DNA of 64,000 nucleotides, taken from positions 3,782,001 through 3,846,000 of the forward strand of contig NZ_CP031030.1 of assembly GCF_003711225.1 (NCBI RefSeq), read 5' to 3'. The stretch is from Runella sp. SP2 (GTDB taxonomy: Bacteria > Bacteroidota > Bacteroidia > Cytophagales > Spirosomataceae). Both the position numbers and the translations under genes were made by a program. Of the stretch, positions 34,289 through 43,076 are shown one piece after another. The notes beneath the pieces are model-generated. The model saw only the letters and a list, made by a program, of their open reading frames with translations. It ran no database searches and had not been told where the DNA came from. Numbering within the stretch: position 1 is the stretch's first letter; every line of letters starts with the position of its first letter.

Positions 34289-37200
34289 TTAAAACCCAAC
34301 ATTCAAACCTACCGAAAGCACCTGGGCGTTGGGTGGTACGTTTTGGTCTTTGCCCGAATGAATCGAGTTGCCGTTGATCGATACTTCGGGATCTGAACCA
34401 CGGTACTTGGTTAGCGTAAACACGTTGGCCGCTTGCGCATATACCCGCGCCGAAGCCACCCTGCCGCGCAGTAGAGTGCTTTTTTGAACAGGAATAGTAT
34501 ATCCCAAAGAAATATTACGTAATTTCAGGTATGCGCCATTTTCTACTTTTGAAGTAGCCGCAAATGAAAAACCCGCCGACACATTGTCGCCATACTGCAG
34601 TTTCTGAATCTCAGTTACATCACCTGGCTTTTGCCAACGACTCAAAATGAACGTACCATTGTTAAAATACCGCTGATCAGAGTTGGTAGCGCGGGTACCA
34701 TTGTAGAGTTTATTGCCCGCAACAAAGTTAAAAATCAAGTTCAAATCAAAGTTTTTATAGCTAAAACTATTGTTGAACCCACCAAACAAGCGCGGTAACG
34801 AGGGTCCTTGAATCACCCCATCTTTCAGGTTATCAATGGCTGGAGCTGCGGTACCGTCTTTGTATGTCCACCGTGGCGAACCAATGTGGTTGTACTGCAC
34901 TTCACGGCCTTCGCTGTTGACAAACACCATCAAACCATTGTCGGGGTTTACGCCCACGGTTGGCACGGCAAAAATTGAACCGATAGAGTAGCCCACCCGC
35001 GTCATGTTTTGAACACCAAAAACACTCGGCACATACACATCACTCACGAGCGAAGTGACCTCGTTTTTGAGGGTTGAGAGGTTAAAGCCTGTATTCCATT
35101 TAAAATCACGATAATTGGTCACAATGGCACTGATGCCCAACTCAATACCACGGTTATAAAGGCTTCCGACATTGGCATTAATAACGTTGCCTGGGATGCC
35201 CGCCGACAATGCCTGCGGTGCTTTCAGAATCAGGCCGTCCACCTCGTTGTTGTAATAATCAAACTCAAACGTAAGGCGGTCGTTGAACATTGAGAAGTTG
35301 AGGCCAATGTCTAACTTTTTTGATGTTTCCCAGCGTAGGTTGGGGTTGGCTGCTTGCGAAAATGCCAAGGTGGGCATTCCGCCGTAGGTGTTTGAATTAT
35401 AAGTGCCAATTGCAGGATAGTCCCCAATTTCACTGTTTCCCACTACCCCATAACTGGCCCTAATTTTGAGGTTATTAACAACGCGTGCTAGCTCACTGTT
35501 TTTAAAAAAATCTTCTTCAAAAATATTCCAACCTACCGAGCCTCCTCCAAAATTTCCGTACTTATTACCCGTCGCTAAGGCCGAAAGTCCATCGCGACGA
35601 AAGTTGAGACTCAACAAGTATTTTTTCTTGTAATCGTAGGTAATATTGGAAAAATAAGACAACAACGCATTCTCCATCAAGATATTACCACTGGGAGCAA
35701 TGTTACTAAAACCACCTTGAAAATTGGTATAAGAAGGGTCTGTCACGTTGGTTTGTTGTGCTCCCCAGCCATCGGTAGTCGTTTTAATCACTTCATGGCC
35801 GAGCAAAACGGTTATGTTGTGCTTTTCGTTAATGCTGGTGCTATACAACAAGGTATTGACCCAATCGCTACGGTAAAACTTCGTAAAATTGTTGGTAGCG
35901 ACACCATTAGAAGCAGCCCCTCCTCCGTGAATGGGATTAAGAAATGCCTTATTGGTCACTTGTAGGTTATTAAGCCCGTAGCTAGTTCTAAATTTGAGGT
36001 TTTTCAGGATATTCCATTCGCCATAGACATTGCCAATGAGGGTATTGTTTTCCGACGAACTCAAATCCAGCGTTTGCACCATGGCCAAGTTATAGGCATT
36101 GATGGTGCCGATTGTACTTGGGTTATTGGCACCATAGCCCACACTAATGCCGTTTTGGATGCTGTATGAGCCATCCGAACGGTAAACAGGCACGTTGGGG
36201 GGCAACACGTAGGTCATACGAGCAAGGGGTTCATTGGTGATGTACTGTGAGTTATAGGCCGACGATGACATCGAGTTGCTGGGCACTGCACCCGTATTAG
36301 GGCCGACATTGGTGCCATTGCTGTAGGTAATGTTGGCCCCAAATGTGATGGATTTATTGAGTTGGTGACTAAAATTCAACCGCGCTGCCAACCGCTCAAA
36401 CGTATTGTTTTTGATAAAACTGTTTTGGTGCGTATATCCCGTCGAGAAGAAATAACTCGTCGCATCGTTCGCGCCTGACACGCTGATGTTATGGTTATGA
36501 GAAATTCCTGGACGAAACGCCACGTCGTACCAATCCGTATCTACCGTACTCCCATCGTCATTTTTCATCAGGGCATAGCCAGGTGCACGTCCCGAGTTGA
36601 CCATTGCCTCATTTTTAATCATTGTATATTCCTCTGCCCCAAGCATTTTGGGCATATTGTAAGGCGTGCTACGACTCACCCAAGTATCATAACTGACTTT
36701 AGGTTTTCCTTTACGGCCTTTTTTGGTCGTAATCACCATCACGCCATTGGCTGCCCGCGAGCCATAAATAGCCGCTGCCGAGGCATCTTTGAGCACGTCA
36801 ATCGCTTCAATGTCATTGGGGTTTATATCGGCCAAGGGGTTGTTGCCAATGCCTCCGCCAATGGCCCCCACAAAAACCGTTACCCCATCCACTACCACCA
36901 ATGGAAACAAACCTGACGTGATGGTATTGATACCACGAATGCGCAACACAGGGGTAGCATTGAGGATGCTCGTAGGCTGAATCAAATCAATGCCCGCCGC
37001 TTGTCCACTCAATAGCTGATCAAAACTAACGGCAGGGCGGTTTTGTAGCTGTTTGGCTGCCACGCTCGACACTGCACCAGAAAACTCGCTCCTATTTTGA
37101 ATCGTATAACCACTCGAAACGACCACTTCGCTCAGGCTCGTCACCGATTCTTGGAGTACAATGGCATTAAATGCCAACGAATTGACCACAATTTCTTTGG

Positions 37201-37453
37201 CTTCAAAACCAACTGAGCTCACCAATAAACGAAACGGTGGTTTTGGCGCATTGGACAGGGTAAACTCACCTTTGTTGTTGGTCAATACAAAGTCTTTTCC
37301 ATTCTTTATTTGTACAGTCGCGCTCACCAATGGGTTCCCGCTTTGGGCATCGGTAACAATGCCTTTCAGGGTTGTGTCCTGCGCCAATACACGACCAACG
37401 CATAAAAGCATCAGCAATAGGCAGGCTATTTTTTGGGTAAAAAAATGTCTCAT
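34289..37453 (-). CDS. SusC/RagA-type TonB-linked outer membrane transporter
   Basis: A 1054-residue protein from the ATG at 37453 (signal peptide ending VLAQ). It has a CarboxypepD_reg-like domain (LKGIVTDAQSGNPLVSATV, about 25-100), the conserved SusC TonB-box-side and plug region with SFDQLLSGQAAGIDL and IRGINTITSG, VLKDASAAAIYGSRAANGVMVITTKKG, and a barrel ending in VGLNVGF with the usual aromatic last residue. It imports oligomers through the outer membrane with the SusD partner. It starts only 2 bp after the stop of an unknown lipoprotein gene, which therefore leads the operon. Confidence 0.95.
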   Translation of the reverse strand: MRHFFTQKIACLLLMLLCVGRVLAQDTTLKGIVTDAQSGNPLVSATVQIKNGKDFVLTNNKGEFTLSNAPKPPFRLLVSSVGFEAKEIVVNSLAFNAIVLQESVTSLSEVVVSSGYTIQNRSEFSGAVSSVAAKQLQNRPAVSFDQLLSGQAAGIDLIQPTSILNATPVLRIRGINTITSGLFPLVVVDGVTVFVGAIGGGIGNNPLADINPNDIEAIDVLKDASAAAIYGSRAANGVMVITTKKGRKGKPKVSYDTWVSRSTPYNMPKMLGAEEYTMIKNEAMVNSGRAPGYALMKNDDGSTVDTDWYDVAFRPGISHNHNISVSGANDATSYFFSTGYTHQNSFIKNNTFERLAARLNFSHQLNKSITFGANITYSNGTNVGPNTGAVPSNSMSSSAYNSQYITNEPLARMTYVLPPNVPVYRSDGSYSIQNGISVGYGANNPSTIGTINAYNLAMVQTLDLSSSENNTLIGNVYGEWNILKNLKFRTSYGLNNLQVTNKAFLNPIHGGGAASNGVATNNFTKFYRSDWVNTLLYSTSINEKHNITVLLGHEVIKTTTDGWGAQQTNVTDPSYTNFQGGFSNIAPSGNILMENALLSYFSNITYDYKKKYLLSLNFRRDGLSALATGNKYGNFGGGSVGWNIFEEDFFKNSELARVVNNLKIRASYGVVGNSEIGDYPAIGTYNSNTYGGMPTLAFSQAANPNLRWETSKKLDIGLNFSMFNDRLTFEFDYYNNEVDGLILKAPQALSAGIPGNVINANVGSLYNRGIELGISAIVTNYRDFKWNTGFNLSTLKNEVTSLVSDVYVPSVFGVQNMTRVGYSIGSIFAVPTVGVNPDNGLMVFVNSEGREVQYNHIGSPRWTYKDGTAAPAIDNLKDGVIQGPSLPRLFGGFNNSFSYKNFDLNLIFNFVAGNKLYNGTRATNSDQRYFNNGTFILSRWQKPGDVTEIQKLQYGDNVSAGFSFAATSKVENGAYLKLRNISLGYTIPVQKSTLLRGRVASARVYAQAANVFTLTKYRGSDPEVSINGNSIHSGKDQNVPPNAQVLSVGLNVGF

Positions 37454-37455
37454 AC

Positions 37456-38754
37456 TTAATGATTTGATAATTGGGTGGTACAATGACTTACAAACGCGTG
37501 GCGTTCAAATGACAAAACCCAAAGGTGTAATTTGGTCTTGTCTTTTTCATCCAAATGAAAAACTGTTCCGTCAATACCGATTTTGTGATTATCTAAAAAG
37601 TTGCCTTTCTCATCAAGCAAAAAAGAATAAAACGGGTTGTCTTTTGTCAAGTGTTGTTGTTGATAGTCAAAGGTTTCGTAAAATGAATGATTGGCTACAC
37701 CCATAGAAGCGCGGGCGCCATCATTGGCATTTTCAAGCGAAAGTGCAGGTAATTTTGCTGGTTTAAGGCCACCTACGACCAAGCGCGTAATGGTCTCGGC
37801 GTCTTTGTTACTCACAAAAACATACTCTATTTCTAAGGCATCTTCTTTGGTAGGCGTTATGATTTGTCTTTCAATCACTTTGGTAAGCGTTCCCAACCGA
37901 CTTAAATAAGTAACGCGGGGGTCTTTGGTGTCATAAAATCCAGGTTGAGCAAACGTCGCAAACCGTGTGCTATCGCTCAACAAATCGCCCATTTTTGTTA
38001 CTTTTTTCGGATAGACAATGTTCTTGTATTTGCGCTCCAGTTCGCCCTTCAACGCGTACATTTCATCGTTGCTTGACACAAACGGAACTACTTTTTCGGA
38101 TTTTACTTCACGTAACAAGCTCAGGTTAATATTTTTTGAAGGTGGGTCAACCCAATTTTCCAGTCCTGCACGGTAGGGTTCTATGCTTAGCTTATTGCGT
38201 TTTACAAATAGTTCTTCGTACAAATCTTTCGGAAAATCAAACCAGCATTGCCAATATAATTTATCCTTACCATCGGTATCTTTGGCATAAACCAACATTT
38301 CCCAGAGATACGCATTAAGGCAGTTTCGTGCCAAATCCACGCGCGAAATTTGGACTTCAGCTCCAGCTGTTGCCTCAAATTGCCCTACATTAAATTGCAC
38401 TTGTTGACGATTCCATTCTTGATTTATGAGTCCGATGTACGTCAAATAATCATCTTTTTTAATCCAATCCACCGCAGTCGGCATCCATTCTAAGAGCGGT
38501 ATGCCTTTGATTTTGATGGTTGGTGTTTCATTTTTTTGGGGAAGTAGCTCAAGGTCAAACTTGTCGTCAGCTTGTCTCTGAATGGCAATCGTTTTGTACA
38601 ACACTTGTTGCGCCTTGGGGTGTCTGGACGTTAAATTGGGATTATCGGGATATTGTTCATCCGTCATTTCTTTTACAGGCATCTGCCACTTATCTGCTTT
38701 ATGGCAGGCATTTAACAAACATAAAACAACAAATAGAGGTATAAGGTACTTCAT
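37456..38754 (-). CDS. Lipoprotein of unknown function leading the SusC/SusD operon
   Basis: A 432-residue lipoprotein (MKYLIPLFVVLCLLNAC, Cys17). The mature protein has no recognised domain: an N-terminal extended part with many charged residues, then a beta-rich region with several aromatic stretches (YLWEMLVYAK, LYWQCWFDFPKDLYEEL), and a C-terminus with FHLDEKDKTKLHLWVLSFERH. The stop is 2 bp from the SusC start, so the genes are coupled. By position it could be a surface glycan-binding or accessory protein of the SusCD complex, but nothing in the sequence shows a carbohydrate-binding fold. Confidence 0.7.
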   Translation of the reverse strand: MKYLIPLFVVLCLLNACHKADKWQMPVKEMTDEQYPDNPNLTSRHPKAQQVLYKTIAIQRQADDKFDLELLPQKNETPTIKIKGIPLLEWMPTAVDWIKKDDYLTYIGLINQEWNRQQVQFNVGQFEATAGAEVQISRVDLARNCLNAYLWEMLVYAKDTDGKDKLYWQCWFDFPKDLYEELFVKRNKLSIEPYRAGLENWVDPPSKNINLSLLREVKSEKVVPFVSSNDEMYALKGELERKYKNIVYPKKVTKMGDLLSDSTRFATFAQPGFYDTKDPRVTYLSRLGTLTKVIERQIITPTKEDALEIEYVFVSNKDAETITRLVVGGLKPAKLPALSLENANDGARASMGVANHSFYETFDYQQQHLTKDNPFYSFLLDEKGNFLDNHKIGIDGTVFHLDEKDKTKLHLWVLSFERHAFVSHCTTQLSNH

Positions 38755-38799
38755 TTCAGTTTGGGTTACTAAATTGGAGGCATTGCTGGAGGATTTTAA

Positions 38800-38828
38800 A
38801 AAGCCCCAATCAAGTAAATTGGGGCTTT
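38800..38828 (-). terminator. Terminator after the CMD1 gene
   Basis: Perfect 11-bp stem, 38800-38810 with 38818-38828, a 7-nt loop, and a T-run on the minus strand after the stem (the plus strand has AAA before it). It starts 15 bp past the stop of the 38843 gene. Confidence 0.85.
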
Positions 38829-38842
38829 CTGTTCACTCCAAC

Positions 38843-39412
38843 CTATGATATAATATTTTCGGAAGTATATTTCCCTTCCGCCGAATATCCTTTTTCAACA
38901 ACGCGGGTCGCTCTAGCGCGATATACCTCAGGGTTTTGAGGTGCAATTGTCGCCAACCCATCCACGTACCGATTAAACATACAAAAAGCGGCTGCAATGA
39001 GTACCGTGTCGTGGATTTCACGGTCGGTGGCACATTGCGCTTTTGCGGCCTCTACTTGTTCGGTCGTAACGTGTTTTCCACCTTTTTGTACGCTACCCGC
39101 AATCGCCAACAATGCCTTCATTTTATCCGAAAGTGCGGTTTGCTCGTAATCACATTTTACGGCCTTGACAAACGACCAGTCGTCGTCTCCCAAATACTCA
39201 CTTGCCACCGCTCCGTGAATGGTTTGGCAGAAAAAACAGTCATTTTGGGATGAAACGAAGGTGGCTATCAATTCACGTTCGCCTCGGCTCAGACCTTCGT
39301 CGGTTTGAAGCAGCGCATTGGCCAGTGCATTCATCGGTTCGGCCGTATGTGGGCTAAAATTCATGGGACCTAAAATCCCTGGTAAGTCGTTTTGAAATTG
39401 TATATGTGGCAT
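38843..39412 (-). CDS. AhpD/carboxymuconolactone decarboxylase-family protein 1
   Basis: A 189-residue protein from the ATG at 39412 (MPHIQF, the same opening as its two paralogues). An all-helical AhpD-like fold with the redox motif DCFFCQTIH (CxxC then His three residues on, about 73-80), then KMKALLAIAGSVQKGGK and the second helical repeat AKAQCATDREIHDTVLIAAAFCMFNRYVDGLA. These enzymes reduce peroxides or act as peroxidase-related proteins in the cytosol; no signal peptide is seen. The neighbour 39477 is its closest paralogue here, separated by a hairpin. Confidence 0.85.
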   Translation of the reverse strand: MPHIQFQNDLPGILGPMNFSPHTAEPMNALANALLQTDEGLSRGERELIATFVSSQNDCFFCQTIHGAVASEYLGDDDWSFVKAVKCDYEQTALSDKMKALLAIAGSVQKGGKHVTTEQVEAAKAQCATDREIHDTVLIAAAFCMFNRYVDGLATIAPQNPEVYRARATRVVEKGYSAEGKYTSENIIS

Positions 39413-39444
39413 GGCCAGTATTTTATTTAGCGGTTTACAACTTT

Positions 39445-39479
39445 TAGACCTTATAGGTTTTTGAAGCCTATAAGGTCTA
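39445..39479 (-). terminator. Hairpin between the CMD1 and CMD2 genes
   Basis: Perfect 13-bp stem, 39445-39457 with 39467-39479, overlapping the last codon and stop of the CMD2 gene. It may lower transcription into CMD1 or act as an intercistronic processing site. Confidence 0.55.
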
Positions 39480-40025
39480 GGCTTGTGGCTTAGGCGGCAC
39501 ATAGCCAAGCGTCCCCATACGTTCACCCATTGGGATATAATCAGCAACATCGGTAGGTGTCACGGTCGCCAAGCCGTCCACGTAGCGATTGAACATGCAA
39601 AACGTAGCCGCAATCAGCACCGTGTCATGGATTTCGCGGTCGGTGGCTCCGAGCAGGCGAGCATTCGCTACTATTTCTTCCGAAACGGTGCGGGCGTCTT
39701 CTTGAACGCATTTGGCAATGGTCAGCAACGCTTTCATTTTATCCGAAATCGGTGCGGTGTGGTAATCCGCAATGACTGCATCGACGACGTCTTGGTTGCT
39801 TTCAAACAGAAAACGGGCAGCAGCAGCGTGGCTGCACGTACAAAACGTACATTGATTGAGCGACGAGGTAAACGTGGCAATCAACTCCGCGTCAGCTTGC
39901 GAAAAGGCCGAATCGCCCCTCAAAAGCGCTTCCGCCAGCGCGTACAAAGCCGCCCCCGTATCAGGACGATAAGCCGCCAAACTACGGATTCCAGGAAAAC
40001 CTTCGGGTAATGAAATATGTGGCAT
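39477..40025 (-). CDS. AhpD/carboxymuconolactone decarboxylase-family protein 2
   Basis: A 182-residue paralogue of the 38843 and 47158 proteins, opening with MPHISLPEGFPGI. The redox motif is QCTFCTCSHAAAA (CxxC and an extra Cys, then His, about 73-82), then KMKALLTIAKCVQ and the REIHDTVLIAATFCMFNRYVDGLA helix. All features of an active AhpD-like thiol peroxidase are kept. It starts 50 bp after the haloperoxidase B stop, so it is probably in its transcript. The in vivo substrate is unknown. Confidence 0.85.
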   Translation of the reverse strand: MPHISLPEGFPGIRSLAAYRPDTGAALYALAEALLRGDSAFSQADAELIATFTSSLNQCTFCTCSHAAAARFLFESNQDVVDAVIADYHTAPISDKMKALLTIAKCVQEDARTVSEEIVANARLLGATDREIHDTVLIAATFCMFNRYVDGLATVTPTDVADYIPMGERMGTLGYVPPKPQA

Positions 40026-40074
40026 AGATGTATTTTAAGTTAACAAGGGTTGTTTTTTGAATAACTTTTTACGC

Positions 40075-41529
40075 TTATTTCCGCCAGCGTAACGCGTTGA
40101 TATTCTGGCCAATTTTAGTCCCTTCTGCGAGGCCAACGTCATTATCATGACGCGTATGAATCCCGCCTTTCAGGCGCGACTCCGCACATTCTTTGGCTGC
40201 CTCCCAAAATGAGCGATAGTGGCGTGGCTGAAATTTTACTTCTTTTTCAAGGTACTCGGGCATATAATCTCCCATTGCTAACAAATCTTCATATTTGGCA
40301 GGAAGCGGTTTGACTACGTAGTAACGTTTGGGACTGCGCCCCGCATGAGTAGCGTCCGTGAATGAAAAATTTTCGCCGTACATTTCGGTCAAAACAGTAG
40401 CCGTGGCTGCCGACTGCACAGCATGACCTGAATAAAACGCAGGGAAAGGTGGCTCTAAAAAGAACGGCAACCAATTAATCATTTCTCCTGGATACCGCTC
40501 CTTTTTCCGAAGAGTTTGCCTGATAAACGACGACGGGCGCTGAACCATGTAGGAAAACTTTGCTTTCCAACAACAAATAAACGCATCTGCCACGGCCATC
40601 CCGACGCGGGCGTAAGTTTCGGCCGCTTTGATAGCATCAGCGTTGCTGTTCAGAATGGCGATGGTCGCCAAATGATACGAATGCCCTGGGGGTGAGCACG
40701 TTTCGGTAGGATCATCGCCCCACCACATGACTATCGCTCGGTCTTCTTCCGTTAGTTTTCTTTTTTGTTCTGCTACTTCGGTATATTGTTTATAATACTC
40801 ACTGGTGGTGTCTGTTGAATAAACCAAAGGCTCGGGTAAAGGCAATTGGGCATTTTTTGCCGAAAAAGTACGGTTCTGTCCCCACGTTGGGTGCATGGGA
40901 ATTTTAGAATTTGATTGACCAACGGTAGGCGGCACCCACTTTCCTTGTCCCTCTGGTCGCTTATAATCTTTGGGGAAATTTCTCAAATACCCCTCATGCC
41001 CACCGTCTAACTTGGCCCATTCATAGATACGGTTCGCCAACGCCCGACCGTAAGCTACCGAAGCGGCGGCGACCGCAGGCGAAACATTGACAGAGTATTG
41101 TTGGTAAATGGCATTTTCCAACGAGTCGATGCCGCTCGTTTTTTGAGCATAGCCATAAAAAGCCTTCACAATCTGCGCTTGGCCCGCATTCAGGGCTAGT
41201 TCCCACGAATATTTTTTACTGGGTTTGGCCAGCGACAATGTATCACAAAGCGATTTCGCAATGGAACGATGCGTTGAAGACGCAGGCACCAACGTTTCGT
41301 ACATCGTAAGCCCAATGTACCCCAATGCCCTGGAGCCATACGTAGGGGTATTGTTTTGCGCTTGCGCCATTATTTGCACGGTCATTTTAGCCCATGCCGT
41401 AGGCAGCGAGGCATCTTTTAGGTTGCCTTTATCTCTGTTTTGAGCCTGAAGCAATGGCGTCACTGAAAGGATGATTCCCAAACCCAACCAACTGCTTACT
41501 TTCGCTATTGTCTTCCGTTTTTTATCCAT
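40075..41529 (-). CDS. PAP2/vanadium haloperoxidase-type secreted protein (B)
   Basis: A 484-residue product from the ATG at 41529 with a signal peptide (GLGIILSVTPLLQAQ). All three PAP2/VCPO motifs are kept: KFSYMVQRP (KX6RP, about 325), YSGH (about 369), and SRLKGGIHTRHD (SRX5HX3D, about 449). An RALGYIGLTMYET helix near residue 46 matches the other three haloperoxidase-like proteins. Unlike A and D it has no lipobox, so it is probably soluble in the periplasm. It follows haloperoxidase C after a terminator, 110 bp away. Confidence 0.85.
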   Translation of the reverse strand: MDKKRKTIAKVSSWLGLGIILSVTPLLQAQNRDKGNLKDASLPTAWAKMTVQIMAQAQNNTPTYGSRALGYIGLTMYETLVPASSTHRSIAKSLCDTLSLAKPSKKYSWELALNAGQAQIVKAFYGYAQKTSGIDSLENAIYQQYSVNVSPAVAAASVAYGRALANRIYEWAKLDGGHEGYLRNFPKDYKRPEGQGKWVPPTVGQSNSKIPMHPTWGQNRTFSAKNAQLPLPEPLVYSTDTTSEYYKQYTEVAEQKRKLTEEDRAIVMWWGDDPTETCSPPGHSYHLATIAILNSNADAIKAAETYARVGMAVADAFICCWKAKFSYMVQRPSSFIRQTLRKKERYPGEMINWLPFFLEPPFPAFYSGHAVQSAATATVLTEMYGENFSFTDATHAGRSPKRYYVVKPLPAKYEDLLAMGDYMPEYLEKEVKFQPRHYRSFWEAAKECAESRLKGGIHTRHDNDVGLAEGTKIGQNINALRWRK

Positions 41530-41565
41530 TTTTACCAAACGTTCTACTTATTAGGTTTTGATAAA

Positions 41566-41595
41566 AAACAGGCTTATCAGGCGATAAGCCTGTTT
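41566..41595 (-). terminator. Terminator between haloperoxidase genes C and B
   Basis: Perfect 13-bp stem, 41566-41578 with 41583-41595, a 4-nt loop, and on the minus strand a T-run after the stem. It lies 44 bp past the stop of gene C and 37 bp before the start of gene B. Confidence 0.8.
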
Positions 41596-41638
41596 AAGTC
41601 ATCAATTACCTATCAATTATTTTGTATTGTCTTTGACG

Positions 41639-43003
41639 CTAATTCACTGGCTTCCATTTTATTGCATTCACTTTTCGACCCACATTGTACCCCATTCTCA
41701 GCCCTTCGTCGCAGTCCATGCGGTAATGCACCCCGAGCAAAATCCGTGAGATGGCATTTTCATAGGCCATCTCGTTGAAGTTGTGGAAGCTCCGAGGTTT
41801 CCCAATAAACTCCACCCGAAATTCATGGCTTCTATCGGTCATTTCATATTTATAGCCAAAGATGTTTGACAGTATCTCGGCAGCCACCGCCCCAAACGTC
41901 GAGTGCCCCGACGGATAGGCGGGAAAGGGTGGCGTCACTCCCTTTACTTTTTTGACAGTATTGTCAAGCAGCGTTATCCATTTCGGATTGATGGAGCGAT
42001 TGATGTAGGAAATCGGGCGTTCTACGTTGTAGAGGTATTTAGAATTCCAACAAGCCACACCCGCATCACTCAGCCCCATTCCTAGTTTGGCATAGGTATA
42101 AACGGCCGTTTCGAGGTGGGCTTTTTCTTGTATCATCACTTGATTGGCAATCGCAATCCAACGGGCTGCGGGCTCGAACGTCTGCTCAAAAATATCATCG
42201 CTCCAAAACTCACCAATCCATCGATTTTCGTAATTATCTGGAAACGAGCATACTTCCAGCGCTTGCGCAAAAAACTGCGACGTGATTTGCGAACTAAATT
42301 CGATGGGTGGCTTCGCTACTTTGTCTTCGGCCGTAATGGCAAAAGTGCGCGTGCGCCCCCAGTAGGGCAACAAAGCCCTCGTAAAATCGGGTTTGGTGGG
42401 CTGCCACTTTCCAACTCCCACGGGTGGTACATAATCCGTTGGATGCGGATTCAAATACGCCTCGTGTCCGTTTTTATCCGTTTTTGAATACTCAAACATG
42501 ACCGAAGCCACGCTTTCGCCCAACGCCCTCGAACGCGCAAATGTTTCTGCATCGGTTTCTGCCTGAAACTCCTTGAAGAGCGATTCGCCCAACTGATTTA
42601 TTTTTGCTTTTTGGTCAGTGCTCACGTGCGAAAAAAACTTCAACATCATCGACTGGTACGAGGCATTCACTGCCGTTGGCCAATGGTACGCTTTTCCCGC
42701 TTCGGCTTTTGGTATGCTTATTCCAGCATAATAAGGTGCAAGCGATTGGTATTCTTTTGTGCCCGACACCACTGTTTCGTAAGCCGCTAGACCAATGTAG
42801 GCAAAAGCCCTCGCCGCCACGGGCGGACGGTAGCCTGGCGCATAGCGATCAAGTTCTAAAAACAACTCCCCCCATTTCAGCACGACTTTCGCGTCGTATT
42901 CATTCAGTTGTTTTTGGGGAGTAACGTCTTGGGAGCGATTACAGGCGGCCACGACCGCCATTAGCATCATCCAAGCTATCCATTTTTTTATCAATGAGTT
43001 CAT
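41639..43003 (-). CDS. PAP2/vanadium haloperoxidase-type protein (C)
   Basis: A 454-residue protein with a signal and lipobox-like start (LMAVVAAC, about residue 21). It has KYLYNVERP (KX6RP, about 323), the textbook PSGH box in AYPSGHSTFGAVAAEIL (about 362), and SRILLGVHYRMD (SRX5HX3D, about 421). The ARAFAYIGLAAYETVV helix is near 62. The exact PSGH and YRMDCDEG pieces make this the closest of the four to the family consensus. It lies downstream of the MFS transporter gene and 73 bp from it. Peroxidase or phosphatase activity cannot be distinguished. Confidence 0.85.
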   Translation of the reverse strand: MNSLIKKWIAWMMLMAVVAACNRSQDVTPQKQLNEYDAKVVLKWGELFLELDRYAPGYRPPVAARAFAYIGLAAYETVVSGTKEYQSLAPYYAGISIPKAEAGKAYHWPTAVNASYQSMMLKFFSHVSTDQKAKINQLGESLFKEFQAETDAETFARSRALGESVASVMFEYSKTDKNGHEAYLNPHPTDYVPPVGVGKWQPTKPDFTRALLPYWGRTRTFAITAEDKVAKPPIEFSSQITSQFFAQALEVCSFPDNYENRWIGEFWSDDIFEQTFEPAARWIAIANQVMIQEKAHLETAVYTYAKLGMGLSDAGVACWNSKYLYNVERPISYINRSINPKWITLLDNTVKKVKGVTPPFPAYPSGHSTFGAVAAEILSNIFGYKYEMTDRSHEFRVEFIGKPRSFHNFNEMAYENAISRILLGVHYRMDCDEGLRMGYNVGRKVNAIKWKPVN

Positions 43004-43076
43004 AATTGATTCTTTTAGATTTGAGTCATCAAATTCTGTATCAATTATTTATGGGTTATAAAGCAACCCCTGTTCG

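Noticed and set aside
31631..38754. Polysaccharide utilisation locus
   Set aside because: A SusC/SusD pair is present, but I find no carbohydrate-active enzyme or hybrid sensor or sigma/anti-sigma regulator beside it.
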